Assembly (NCBI GenBank): GCA_002408385.1
Contig: DHSB01000038.1
Coordinates: 11,422-30,554 of the forward strand
Reading direction: 5' to 3'
Length of the DNA: 19,133 bases
From: Myxococcales bacterium UBA5297
GTDB lineage: Bacteria > Myxococcota > Myxococcia > Myxococcales > UBA5297
Shown: piece after piece, positions 7,876 to 15,980 of the stretch
Layout of the letters: the number at the start of each line of letters is the position of its first letter
How positions within the stretch are numbered: position 1 is the stretch's first letter
Notes under the pieces: generated by a model
What the model saw: the letters and a program-made list of their open reading frames with translations, nothing else
What the model was told of the DNA's origin: nothing
Databases searched by the model: none
Made by a program: the position numbers and the translations under genes

Positions 7876-10494
7876 ATGGCCTGTCGCTGTCCTTCGTGCA
7901 TCGCCCTTCTCTTGGGCCTCTTCGTGCTCGCGTGCTCGCCGAATCCCGAGCTGCCGCCACGACCGCCGGACGCCGGGCGAAGGACCGAAATCTGCGACAA
8001 CGGGCGCGATGACGACGGTGACCTGAAGGCCGACTGCGCCGACCCGGACTGCTTCGCCGCGCCGGAGTGCCTCAGCGACTTCGAGATCTGCGGCAACTTC
8101 ATCGACGACGACGGCGACGGCAAGGTCGACTGCGCCGACTCCGACTGCGAGGGCTCACCCGCCTGCTCGGAGCACTGCGACAACGGCTTCGACGACGACA
8201 ACGACGGCCTCGTCGACTGCGCGGACCCCGACTGCGTCGGCAACCTCGCCTGCTCGGGAACGGAGATCTGCGGCAACGGGCGCGACGACGACGAGGACGG
8301 GTTGGTCGACTGCCGCGACCCGGACTGCGGCGCCGACCCGAGCTGCTTGCGCATCGAAACCAACTGCACCGACAGCGCGGACGACGACCTCGACGGCAAG
8401 ATCGACTGCGAGGACCCCGACTGCGCCCAGGACGCGGCCTGCCGCGGGCCGGAGACCGACTGTGCCAACGGGGTCGACGACGACGGCGACGGGCGCACCG
8501 ACTGCAAGGACTCCGACTGCCAGGACTATCCCGGCTGCATCCCCGACGAGGTCTGCGACAACGGCCAGGACGACGACCGCGACGGGGCGACCGACTGCCT
8601 CGACTCCGACTGCGCGGGCCACCCCACCTGTCCGCAGTCCGAGATCTGCGACAACGGCGCCGACGACGACGGGGACGGCAAGGTCGACTGCCTCGATCTC
8701 GACTGCATCGACGACCCGGTCTGCCCCAAGGAGAGCAACTGCACCAACGGCCTGGACGACGACGGCGACGGCCTCATCGACTGCCTCGACCCGGACTGCT
8801 CGGGCCAATCCGCGTGCGGCTCGGAGTCGAACTGCGGCGACGGCATCGACAACGACGCCGACCAGATGACCGACTGCGCCGACCCGGACTGCGCGGCGAT
8901 GAGCTGCGGCACCGGCTGTCAGTGCGCGGGCGGGAGCAAGAAGGAGCTCGCCTGCAACGACGGGCAGGACAACGACGGCGACGGCCTGAGCGACTGCCGC
9001 GACCCGGACTGCACCAGCGCAAGCTGCGGGACCGGCTGCACCTGCGCCGGGGGCGAGAAGCGCGAGAGCGCCTGCGCCGATGGTCAGGACAACGACGCCG
9101 ACGGCAAGACCGACTGCCTCGATCCGGACTGCGCGAGCGCGCCGAGCTGCCAGCAGGAGCTCGACTGCGCCGACGGCCGGGACAACGACGGCGACCGGCT
9201 CACCGACTGCGCCGATCCAGACTGCGCCGGCAAGAGCTGCGGCGCCGGCTGCGCGTGCGCCTCAGGGGCCCAGAAGGAGACCGCCTGCAACGACGGGCAG
9301 GACAACGACGGCGACCGGCTCGCCGACTGCGCCGATCCGGACTGCGCCGGCGCTTCCTGCGGCGCGGGTTGCGCCTGCGCCGGGGGCCAGAAGACCGAGA
9401 CCGGCTGCGGCGACTCGTCGGACAACGACGGCGACGGCCGGACCGACTGCGCCGACTCGGACTGCGCGGGCCAAAGCTGCGGGAGCGGCTGCACCTGCAC
9501 CGGCGGGATAGGAAAGGAGACCGCCTGCGCCGACTCGACCGACAACGACCGCGACGGCCTGGTCGACTGCAGCGACCCCGACTGTGCCTCGGCCCCCTCC
9601 TGCCAGAGCTCCGGCGAGGACTGCACCGACCTCGCCGACAACGACGGCGACGAAGCCATCGACTGCAACGACAGCGACTGCGCCTCGAGCCCGGCCTGCC
9701 GCAACCTCGACAACGGCAAACCCTGCGCGGCCGACTCCATGTGCAAGGGCGGGCGCTGTTGGACCGAGAGCGCGACCGGCTCGCCCAACGGCCAGTGCAC
9801 CAGTGGCTGCACGACCCCGGGCACCCTGTGCACCACCGCGAGCGGCGGCGGGCTCTGCGTCTCGCACGGCAGCCAGAGCTGGTGTCGCCAGTCCTGTACC
9901 TGCAACGGCGCGGGCTGCACGAACAACGGAGGCTGCCGGCCCGGCTACGCCTGCATGGACAGCTACGGCGGCGCCTTCTGCGTCTCGCAGTGCGCCGCGG
10001 ACACCCAGTGCGCCAGCTCGGACTGCAACCTCTGGTCGAACATCTGCGACGTCGCGGACTATGGGCTGGCCAAGACCGGCGAGCCCTGCACCTCGGGCGA
10101 GCAGTGCGAGAGCGGCTACTGCTTCACCGAGCCCGGCAACGAGTTCCCGGACGGCTACTGCTTCGGCTTCTGCAACGTGAACGACCGGGTCTGTGGCGGC
10201 GACGGGCTCTGCTACGTGCCCCCGGGGAACACCGACGCGCTCGGCTACTGCTACGACGGCTGCGCCTCGAGCTGGGATTGCCGCATCGATTACAACTGCT
10301 TCTCGGTCTCGGCCGGCAAGCTGTGCTTCCCCGGCTGTTCGTTCGCTGGGGCGGCTTGCTGGGCGAACGGCGACTGCTGCTCGGGAAGCTGCGGCGACGA
10401 CGATCTGTGCTGCCTGCCGTCCGGTTGGGGCTGCGACTCGGACGGCGATTGCTGCAGCGGCTCGTGCAGGTCGTCGACCTTGACCTGCTACTGA
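7876..10494 (+). CDS. Asp/Cys-repeat lipoprotein with putative calcium-binding repeats
   Basis: 872 residues. The signal MACRCPSCIALLLGLFVLAC ends in a lipobox, with Cys20 as the likely lipidated residue, so it is a surface or periplasmic lipoprotein. GGAG six bases before the ATG supports this start. Residues 37-612 are 17 units of the form CxNGxDDDxDGxxDCxDPDC. The acidic DxDxDG loop resembles calcium-binding loops of thrombospondin type 3 and dockerin repeats, and two or more Cys per unit suggest disulfide staples. Five units (10, 11, 13, 14, 15) carry an extra segment of about nine residues (CGxGCxCxGG). From about 613 to the end is a different Cys-rich region with spacings such as CxSGxQCESGYC and CCSGSC. 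Such proteins are frequent in myxobacteria-like genomes; a role in surface adhesion or structure is inference. No MYXO-CTERM or membrane anchor is seen at the C-terminus. Confidence 0.88.
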   Translation: MACRCPSCIALLLGLFVLACSPNPELPPRPPDAGRRTEICDNGRDDDGDLKADCADPDCFAAPECLSDFEICGNFIDDDGDGKVDCADSDCEGSPACSEHCDNGFDDDNDGLVDCADPDCVGNLACSGTEICGNGRDDDEDGLVDCRDPDCGADPSCLRIETNCTDSADDDLDGKIDCEDPDCAQDAACRGPETDCANGVDDDGDGRTDCKDSDCQDYPGCIPDEVCDNGQDDDRDGATDCLDSDCAGHPTCPQSEICDNGADDDGDGKVDCLDLDCIDDPVCPKESNCTNGLDDDGDGLIDCLDPDCSGQSACGSESNCGDGIDNDADQMTDCADPDCAAMSCGTGCQCAGGSKKELACNDGQDNDGDGLSDCRDPDCTSASCGTGCTCAGGEKRESACADGQDNDADGKTDCLDPDCASAPSCQQELDCADGRDNDGDRLTDCADPDCAGKSCGAGCACASGAQKETACNDGQDNDGDRLADCADPDCAGASCGAGCACAGGQKTETGCGDSSDNDGDGRTDCADSDCAGQSCGSGCTCTGGIGKETACADSTDNDRDGLVDCSDPDCASAPSCQSSGEDCTDLADNDGDEAIDCNDSDCASSPACRNLDNGKPCAADSMCKGGRCWTESATGSPNGQCTSGCTTPGTLCTTASGGGLCVSHGSQSWCRQSCTCNGAGCTNNGGCRPGYACMDSYGGAFCVSQCAADTQCASSDCNLWSNICDVADYGLAKTGEPCTSGEQCESGYCFTEPGNEFPDGYCFGFCNVNDRVCGGDGLCYVPPGNTDALGYCYDGCASSWDCRIDYNCFSVSAGKLCFPGCSFAGAACWANGDCCSGSCGDDDLCCLPSGWGCDSDGDCCSGSCRSSTLTCY
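7984..9704 (+). repeat. 17 tandem Asp/Cys repeat units in two length classes
   Basis: Each unit has the core DNDGDGxxDCxDPDC or DDDGDGxxDCxDPDC. Units 1-9, 12, 16 and 17 are about 29-32 residues. Units 10, 11, 13, 14 and 15 are about 40, with an added CGxGCxCxGGxKE. Repetition at DNA level also keeps other plus and minus frames open across the region, which explains long false frames there. Confidence 0.85.
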
Positions 10495-10565
10495 GGCGCG
10501 ACTGGCGGCGGCCCGCAGCGCCAACCGTCAGAATGCCCCGCCGTTCGCCTGCCCCGCGCTCGCAG

Positions 10566-11684
10566 CTAAGAGGCCGTCGCTCCGAAGAGCAGTCCTATCG
10601 CGTAGGTCACGCCCGCCGCGATCGACGCGAGGCCGGCCATGCGGGCCGCCGAGCGCAGAGGGCCGGTTCCCGAGAGGTATCCGAGAAGGCCGCCGACGCT
10701 GAGCAGCAACGCCAGGGAGAGGCCCGCCGCCACGCCCACCGCGCTCGCACCTCGGAGCCAGATGAACGGCAGGATGGGCAGCACCGCGCCGAAGGCGAAG
10801 GTGAGGAAGCTCGAGACCGCGGCGCCGACCGGCGAGCCGAGATCGCTCGGATCGAGCCCGAGCTCCTCGCGCACCAAGGTGTCGAGCGCGGCCTCTGGAT
10901 TCTTGAGCAGCTCCCGGGCCGTGGTGACCGCCTGCTCCGGGCTCAGCCCCTTGCGCTGGTAGATGAACGCGAGCTCGGCGGCCTCTTCCTGAGGCGCCTC
11001 GGCGAGCTCGCGCCGCTCGAGCTCGATCTGCCGCGAGAGCAGATCGCGCTGGCTGGCCACCGAGATGTACTCGCCGGAGGCCATCGAGAAGGCGCCCGCG
11101 AGCAGGCCCGCCACGCCGGTGATGAGGATGGTCTGGGGCTCGACCCCGGCGCCAGCGACGCCGAGGACCAGCGACAGGTTGGAGACGACGCCGTCGTTCA
11201 TCCCGAAGACCGCCGCACGCACCGAGCCGCTGCGCCCGCCCTTGTGCCAGGGCTCGCGCGAGACGATGCGCTCGGCCGCGCTCCCGGTGTCGGCCCCGCC
11301 GAGCTTGGCCAGCGTGTCTTTGTGCTTCTCCTCTTCGCGCGCGAGCTGCGCGGCTTCGGCGCCCTGGCGCGCGTACTTGGCCGCGTCCGCGAGCTCGGCC
11401 TCGGCGACGAGTGGGAGGACGCGGCGCACCCCGAGGTGACGGGCCATCCACAGGATGGCGCGGATGCGCGCCGACGGACCGTCGAGCCGCACCACCGTGC
11501 CCGACCGCTCGAGCTTGCGCTCCCAGGTCTCCGCGTGGCGGCGTTCGGCTTCGGCGAGCCGGGCGAGCTCGGCGGCGCGGACCGGATCCTTTTCGAGCTG
11601 CGCGAGCCCTTCGTAGAGCGCGGCGCCGTCGCGCTCGTCGCGCAGGTTCTCCAGCCAGACCTCTCGACCGTTCTTCATGTCCAT
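10566..11684 (-). CDS. Ferritin-like domain fused to a VIT1/CCC1-family iron transporter (MbfA type)
   Basis: 372 residues. Residues about 8-130 form a four-helix rubrerythrin/ferritin-like domain with di-iron ligand motifs: ERDGAALYE near 17-25, EAERRH at 45-50 and REEEKH at 116-121. Residues 150-372 are a VIT1/CCC1 transporter: VFGMNDGVVSNLSLVLGVAGA (159-179), GAFSMASGEYISVASQRDL (197-214) and paired C-terminal membrane helices (about 286-370). Characterised homologues (membrane-bound ferritin, MbfA) export iron or protect against iron and peroxide stress in the inner membrane, with the ferritin domain in the cytoplasm. The start is the ATG at 11684, with GGGG seven bases before it; a TTG at 11705 or the ATG at 11678 are possible. 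It converges on the repeat lipoprotein gene with 71 bp between the stops. No Fur box is recognised. Confidence 0.9.
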   Translation of the reverse strand: MDMKNGREVWLENLRDERDGAALYEGLAQLEKDPVRAAELARLAEAERRHAETWERKLERSGTVVRLDGPSARIRAILWMARHLGVRRVLPLVAEAELADAAKYARQGAEAAQLAREEEKHKDTLAKLGGADTGSAAERIVSREPWHKGGRSGSVRAAVFGMNDGVVSNLSLVLGVAGAGVEPQTILITGVAGLLAGAFSMASGEYISVASQRDLLSRQIELERRELAEAPQEEAAELAFIYQRKGLSPEQAVTTARELLKNPEAALDTLVREELGLDPSDLGSPVGAAVSSFLTFAFGAVLPILPFIWLRGASAVGVAAGLSLALLLSVGGLLGYLSGTGPLRSAARMAGLASIAAGVTYAIGLLFGATAS

Positions 11685-11841
11685 TGCGATGCCCCATAGC
11701 GGCAAGGGTTTCCCCTGTCGTAGTGGGCGGCTTCTCGCGCGGACGCCGTGTCAGGTTCACGACGACGAAAGCGGCGCGCTTCGCCCCGCCTCTCGGCACA
11801 CCCCGGCACAGCGATCGCCGACGACGCGGCAGCTCAAGAAG

Positions 11842-12537
11842 CTATCCGCGGCCCGGCGCTTCGCCCGGGCGTGTCTCCGGCTCGCCGAGCAGGAGCCGGT
11901 TCTTCGGCGTGATCTCCTCGGGGATGCGTAGGGTCCAGACGCGATAGCCCGCGGCGCGCAGCCGCATCGCCCGCGCGACGTCCATCGCCAGCGGCCGCTC
12001 GAGCCATCCGTCGAGATCGGCGCAGTCGCCCTCCCCGCCCAGCCCCTGGCAGCACGGCAGCACCGAGACCCGCGCCCGCGCGGCCACCGCGCGCTCGAGA
12101 ACGAGATCGGTCAGCCCGCCACAGGCGTGCGCGGAGACGACGACGTCGCGCGCTCGGAGCGCGACGCGCTCCATCGGCCCCTCGACGAAGCGCACCCGGC
12201 CGGCGAGCCGGGGCCAGCGCGCCTCGATGGCCTCGGCGAGCCTGCCCGCGCTCGCCGGGCGCCGGAGATCCACGCACAGCGCCTCCGGCGAGCTGTCGTC
12301 GAGCAGCAGCATCGCGTAGGCGAGCAACCCGTGCCCCGCCGCGAGATCGACGACCCGGCCGCCGCGAAACCGCCGGCGCGTGCGGCGCGCCACTTCCCAG
12401 GACTCGAACAGCTCCTTGCGTGGCAAGCAGTCCGCCTCGCAGACCGCCCGCGCCAGCCGATCGAAGAGCGAGTCGCTCACGAACAGGCTCGAGCAGCGCG
12501 GGTTGAGCCGGCTTCTCGAGCCGTGCGCGAGCGCCAT
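11842..12537 (-). CDS. SAM-dependent methyltransferase of the Methyltransf_32 kind
   Basis: 231 residues. Motif I, VVDLAAGHGLLAYAMLL (62-78), is a Rossmann SAM-binding loop, followed by CVDLRRPASAG at the end of the second strand. SAHACGGLTDL (135-145) and LPCCQG (160-165) are the His-Ala-Cys and Cys-Cys signatures of the PF13679 (Methyltransf_32) group, and EITPKNRLLLGEP (208-220) is also typical. The substrate cannot be told from sequence; relatives are variously linked to RNA or remain uncharacterised. The ATG overlaps the stop of the endonuclease I gene by one base (TGATG), so translation is probably coupled. That pairing of an exported nuclease with a cytoplasmic methyltransferase has no obvious functional link. 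Confidence 0.82.
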   Translation of the reverse strand: MALAHGSRSRLNPRCSSLFVSDSLFDRLARAVCEADCLPRKELFESWEVARRTRRRFRGGRVVDLAAGHGLLAYAMLLLDDSSPEALCVDLRRPASAGRLAEAIEARWPRLAGRVRFVEGPMERVALRARDVVVSAHACGGLTDLVLERAVAARARVSVLPCCQGLGGEGDCADLDGWLERPLAMDVARAMRLRAAGYRVWTLRIPEEITPKNRLLLGEPETRPGEAPGRG

Positions 12538-13463
12538 CAGTAGTCGGCGATGGAGTCGACCAGTTCGGGCCGGTCTACGAAGGGATTGCGGTTGTGCTGC
12601 TCGCTCTCGATGGCGTCGTTGCGGGCCCGCTCGAGGGCGTCGGGCGGGTCGCAGCGGTTCCAGCGCTTGAGCGCCTCCTCCTCGGTGCCCGGGATGTACA
12701 TCTCGTAGCGGACCGCGAAGTAGAAGTGCGCGCGGGCGATATCGCCCCGCCTCTCCGGCCGCACGTCGAAGACGAGCTGCGTCGAGCCGGTGCGCGGGCC
12801 GATCTCCGAGCCGCCCTCCTCGAACCGGCAGTTGTCGATGCTGCAGTCGGTCTCGCCGTACGGCAGGCTGCCGCGCGAGCTGTTGGCGTTGCGCTCGGCG
12901 GCGAAGAGGTGGTGCAGGTCGCTCTTCGGCCCGGTCTCGCCCGGGAACTCGCTCTGCGGCCAGGAGTGCTCGACGTTGTAGCCGCCGTTCACGTCGAGCT
13001 TGTCGCGCCGGAAGCGCTGCCCGGTGTAGACGCACTCGACCATCCCGTCGCGCACGTCGATACCCGACGGGCCGAAGAGCGCGTACTTCGCCCCGTCGTA
13101 GCTGAGCGGGAAGTGGTCGCGCACCCGCCGAAAGAGCTTGGTGCGCAGCGCGTCGTCGCGCAGATGCTCGATGGAGCTGTATTCGTCCTGCGAGCCGTCG
13201 TGGACGAGCGGCGGGCAGTCGACAGGCTCGCCCGCGTCGACCGAGCCCGCGTCAGCGGTGCCTGCGTCCTCGGCGACACTTCCCGCGTCGTCGGCGCCCG
13301 CGTCCAGAAGCGGCTCGCCCGCGTCTGCAGGCTGGCCTGCGTCGGGCTCGTTCAGCCCGGCGTCTTCGACCGGTTCGGCGGCAGGCGGCGAGGCCTGCGT
13401 GCCGCCGCAGGCGAGCGCCGCGAAGGCGAGGGCGAGGAAGGTGGAGGCGTGCCGGAGGCTCAT
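12537..13463 (-). CDS. Endonuclease I (EndA/NucM family) lipoprotein
   Basis: 308 residues. An N-terminal signal ends in a lipobox (AALAC, Cys19), so the protein is exported and lipid-anchored. Residues 34-80 are a flexible linker with eight Asp-Ala-Gly triplets, a style common in myxobacterial surface proteins. The nuclease domain (about 83-308) has the family's His-Glu core: YNVEHSWPQSEF (162-173), SDLHHLFAAERNANSSRG (181-198) and FDVRPERRGDIARAHFYFAVRY (232-253), plus the C-terminal NRNPFVDRPELV. Such enzymes are magnesium-dependent, non-specific periplasmic or secreted nucleases. The ATG has AAAGGA about seven bases upstream. It is first in a two-gene unit with the overlapping methyltransferase, and the spacer before it contains REP-like copy A. 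Confidence 0.92.
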   Translation of the reverse strand: MSLRHASTFLALAFAALACGGTQASPPAAEPVEDAGLNEPDAGQPADAGEPLLDAGADDAGSVAEDAGTADAGSVDAGEPVDCPPLVHDGSQDEYSSIEHLRDDALRTKLFRRVRDHFPLSYDGAKYALFGPSGIDVRDGMVECVYTGQRFRRDKLDVNGGYNVEHSWPQSEFPGETGPKSDLHHLFAAERNANSSRGSLPYGETDCSIDNCRFEEGGSEIGPRTGSTQLVFDVRPERRGDIARAHFYFAVRYEMYIPGTEEEALKRWNRCDPPDALERARNDAIESEQHNRNPFVDRPELVDSIADY

Positions 13464-13614
13464 CGTGTTTCCTTTCTCCCCACCCGGCGATCGGCATTAT
13501 CGACGCCGCGGCGCTCCGCGCGAAACCCGAGCCCGGTGACGGCTCAAGAGGTCTCGCGAAGTCTCCTTGAGCTTGGCCCGCTCCCTCCGGTCACCTCGAG
13601 CAAAGCCGAAGGGA

Positions 13615-13705
13615 CCCTTCGACTCCGCTCCCGCCGCTCGCGCGTCGGGAGCTACGCTCAGGGTGAGCGGGATCGGACGGGGTCGCAGGGGTTCTCGAAG
13701 CATCC
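13615..13705 (-). repeat. REP-like hairpin element, copy A
   Basis: Read on the minus strand, the element begins right after the stop codon of the 5'-nucleotidase gene. CTTCGAGAA leads into the core (13615-13670): CCGCTCACCCTGAGCGT, then a hairpin with stem GCTCCCG/CGGGAGC (13627-13652), then GAGTCGAAGGG. CGCTCA-CCC-TGAGCG is itself a small hairpin. It agrees closely with copy B over about 95 bases. Confidence 0.85.
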
Positions 13706-15166
13706 TCAGGCACCGGCCATAGAGGGTGAACCGGGCGCATCGTGCGGCAGGCTGCCCTTCATCGAGCGCAGATAGGCATAGGGGGTGCGATACAGCAGGT
13801 TGGAGACGCGCGAGGTGTAGATGTCCGCGTAGTTCTCGACCTGGCGCGCGAGATGGCTCTTGTCGTTGCCGGCGCGCATCAACTGGCCCCAAACCTTGTG
13901 GCCGACCTCGCCGGCCGCCTGGGCGAGCGGGGCGATGACCTCGTCGAGCGTGGTCACCCGGTTGCGCACCGACTCGAGCTCGCGGTCGAGCTCGCCGCCG
14001 CTGGCCACCGGTCGCGGGCCGTAGCCGCCGCGCTTGCGCTGAAGCTGCAGCCGAAGCTGGCAGTAGAGGTGCTCGAGCTTCTGCTTCTCGGCCATCAGCG
14101 CGTCGAGCCGCTTCTGCTGCAGCGCATAGTCCTCGACCGCGCGGATCTCGCCCTCGAGCTCGCGCAGGATGAGCGCGGTTCTCCAGCGCAGCGCGCTCTT
14201 CGACACGTGGACATCGCCCCACATGTGGTCGCCGACGTAGAGGATCTCCTCGCCGGACAGCTTCAGGTGGCTCTCGACCTGCGAGGCGCTGCCGCCGAGG
14301 AAAATGCCGCCCTCGGTGATGCCGCGGACCGCCGGCCGCAGCAGCCCCTCCTCGCTTACGACCTCGAACAGCGAGCCGCGCGACAGGAAGAAGTCCGGCT
14401 TGCGGGCGCCGACGATCACCACGTCGAACAGGTCGCGCCAGCTCTTGCCCTCGGGCAGATAGCGGTCGAAGGCATAGCGCATCATGAACCGGGTGTACTC
14501 CCACTCCGAGTTCGTGATGAGCATCAGCTTTTTCCCCGAGGCGCGCTGGTCCATCAGGGTCAGCGGCGTCTCGGGATCCGGGCTGACGAAGCGCTCCGGG
14601 TCGGCCATGATCTCGGCCTTGAGCTGGCCCTCCATGTGCGCGGCGTCGAGCACCTGGTGGATGCGCCGCAGCAGCCCCTGGTAGCCCATCACGCCCGACA
14701 GCCTGCCTTCGTCGAGCAGGTCGACGAGCTGCATGTACATGCAGGCCTCGGACAGCGAGAAGAGCGTGTTCAAAAAGTTCCAGCGCTTCTCGGCCAGATC
14801 GACGATGACCCGCGAGTAGATCTTGCGCTGGGCGTCGAAGTCGAGCGGGCGGGTTCCGTGGAAGGCGCGCTTGACGTAGCCGAAGCGGTTGGCCTTGACC
14901 AGGTTGCCCAGCTCGGTGTCGATGACCAGGCCGCGGGCGACCAGGTTGGGCTCGAAGGCCAGGTGCTCGATGGGCCAGCCGTCGGCCAGCAGGCCCTGCT
15001 TGATGTACTCGTAGGCGCGCAGCTCCCATTCCTCGACCTTGTAGTGGACCAGGGTGTAGTCCATGTCGTAACCGATGGCGCGCAGGGAGCGCATGTTCAG
15101 GGTGCGGTTGCAGAAGACATCCCTCGACTTCGGGGGACCTTCCTGAAGGACGTCGAGCCAGCTCAT
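13706..15166 (-). CDS. HAD-superfamily cytosolic 5'-nucleotidase (IMP/GMP-specific, cN-II type)
   Basis: 486 residues. All four HAD motifs are present: DMDYT at 34-38 (nucleophile Asp and acid/base Asp), LITNSEWEYT at 216-225, Lys256 in VGARKPDFF and YVGDHMWGD at 310-318. DMDYTL and GDHMWGD are the forms seen in the PF05761 purine 5'-nucleotidase family, which dephosphorylates IMP/GMP in the cytoplasm. Length fits the family. Residues 335-395 are rich in charged heptad-like helix (AVEDYALQQKRLDALMAEKQ), probably a coiled arm as in cN-II, and the C-terminal part has YADIYTSRVSNLLYRTPY, also typical. The ATG at 15166 has a modest GGAG about ten bases upstream. The last codons read into the start of REP-like copy A. 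It is divergent from the small hypothetical gene at 15304. Confidence 0.9.
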   Translation of the reverse strand: MSWLDVLQEGPPKSRDVFCNRTLNMRSLRAIGYDMDYTLVHYKVEEWELRAYEYIKQGLLADGWPIEHLAFEPNLVARGLVIDTELGNLVKANRFGYVKRAFHGTRPLDFDAQRKIYSRVIVDLAEKRWNFLNTLFSLSEACMYMQLVDLLDEGRLSGVMGYQGLLRRIHQVLDAAHMEGQLKAEIMADPERFVSPDPETPLTLMDQRASGKKLMLITNSEWEYTRFMMRYAFDRYLPEGKSWRDLFDVVIVGARKPDFFLSRGSLFEVVSEEGLLRPAVRGITEGGIFLGGSASQVESHLKLSGEEILYVGDHMWGDVHVSKSALRWRTALILRELEGEIRAVEDYALQQKRLDALMAEKQKLEHLYCQLRLQLQRKRGGYGPRPVASGGELDRELESVRNRVTTLDEVIAPLAQAAGEVGHKVWGQLMRAGNDKSHLARQVENYADIYTSRVSNLLYRTPYAYLRSMKGSLPHDAPGSPSMAGA

Positions 15167-15303
15167 CGTCTTGATTTCTCCAGCGGGCGCAGGGGAGCCG
15201 AGACCCTACCCCGCCGACTCCCTGCGCGTCGACGACCTTGCGCGCCCGAGAAGAAAACGGACGATCATCGGCCGGCCTGACCGCCGCATAGACCGGAGAC
15301 CCC

Positions 15304-15687
15304 ATGCGCTTCCACCTTCGCACCGTGCCGCTGGTGCGCCCGCTCTTGCTCGTGTTCGGCGCGGTGCGCGGCAACTCCTTCGTCGAGCTCGAGGAGCGCA
15401 CCCTGCGCGTGCGCTTCGGCCCGCCCTTCGACGAGCGCCTCGAGCTCGAGGCGCTGCTCGACGCGCAGCCGACGCGCTGGCCGCTCATCGGCGGCATCGG
15501 CTGGCGCACCAGCTTCACCGGCGCCATCGCCCTGGTCGGCTCGACCAAGGGCGTGGTGCGCATCCGGCTGAAGCAGCCGGCGCGGGTGCGCTTCTTCTTC
15601 GTGCCGCTCAAGTGCCGCGATCTCTACGTCTCGCTCGAGAGGCCCGAGGAGTTCGTCGCGGCTCTGAGCACCCGCCTGACGCACTGA
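15304..15687 (+). CDS. Small hypothetical protein, possibly with a PH-like fold
   Basis: 127 residues, with GGAG five bases before the ATG and normal codon pattern, so it is probably real. I do not recognise a named family with certainty. It starts with a hydrophobic stretch (VRPLLLVFGAV), then alternates short beta-like segments: SFVELEERTLRVRFG, WPLIGGIGWRTSF, ALVGSTKGVVRIRL, RVRFFFVPLKCRDLYVSLE. It ends with PEEFVAALSTRLT. The order of strands and the closing 'LYVSLERPEEFVAAL' resemble small bacterial hypothetical proteins with a PH-like barrel, but this is a recollection of pattern, not a firm assignment. No catalytic motif or true membrane helix is evident. It faces away from the 5'-nucleotidase gene, with 137 bp between the starts. 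Confidence 0.7.
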   Translation: MRFHLRTVPLVRPLLLVFGAVRGNSFVELEERTLRVRFGPPFDERLELEALLDAQPTRWPLIGGIGWRTSFTGAIALVGSTKGVVRIRLKQPARVRFFFVPLKCRDLYVSLERPEEFVAALSTRLTH

Positions 15688-15946
15688 AGAGGTGCCGAAG
15701 AGCTCTTCGAGCGATATCCGACTCGCTCCCCCCGTCTGAGGCGAAGCCTCCAGGGCCTCGAAGCAGGCCCGTGGCGGGGCTCGAGCAGCCAGGCTTGCTA
15801 TAGGAGCGCCGGCCGGCCAAAACCGCCCAGCGGGCCCTTCCCGTAGCCCCTGGGGCCTATCGACCTTTCGAAAAGCGCCCACCGGGTCGCGCCTGACCGT
15901 ATGAGCGCCAGGTTTCGAGTCCGCGCTTCTCGCCACGGCGGCCTCC

Positions 15947-15974
15947 TTGACCCTCGGCCTCCGATGGCTACCCA
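15947..15974 (+). promoter_or_regulatory. Possible promoter for trxC, close enough for a leaderless transcript
   Basis: TTGACC (15947-15952) is followed after 16 bases by TACCCA (15969-15974), a weak -10. The ATG lies seven bases after the -10 and no Shine-Dalgarno is visible. If used, this promoter would start transcription about at the start codon. Confidence 0.3.
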
Positions 15975-15980
15975 GCAGAC

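Noticed and set aside
8067..11699. A 1210-codon plus-strand frame across the repeat lipoprotein and the iron transporter
   Set aside because: The translation is almost only Arg, Leu, Gly and Pro from out-of-frame reading of the Asp/Cys repeats, then antisense to the VIT1 gene.
13742..15280. A 512-codon plus-strand frame opposite the 5'-nucleotidase
   Set aside because: Antisense shadow: Leu/Val/Asp/Gln-rich with no domain, ending in Arg-rich noise.
13497..15611. A 704-codon minus-strand frame over the 5'-nucleotidase
   Set aside because: Out-of-frame shadow with Arg/Pro/Gly-rich translation; the HAD motifs are in another frame.
15688..15980. Spacer before trxC searched for a gene or REP-like copy
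   Set aside because: No frame with a start and domain, and no match to the three REP-like elements. Only the weak promoter next to trxC was kept.
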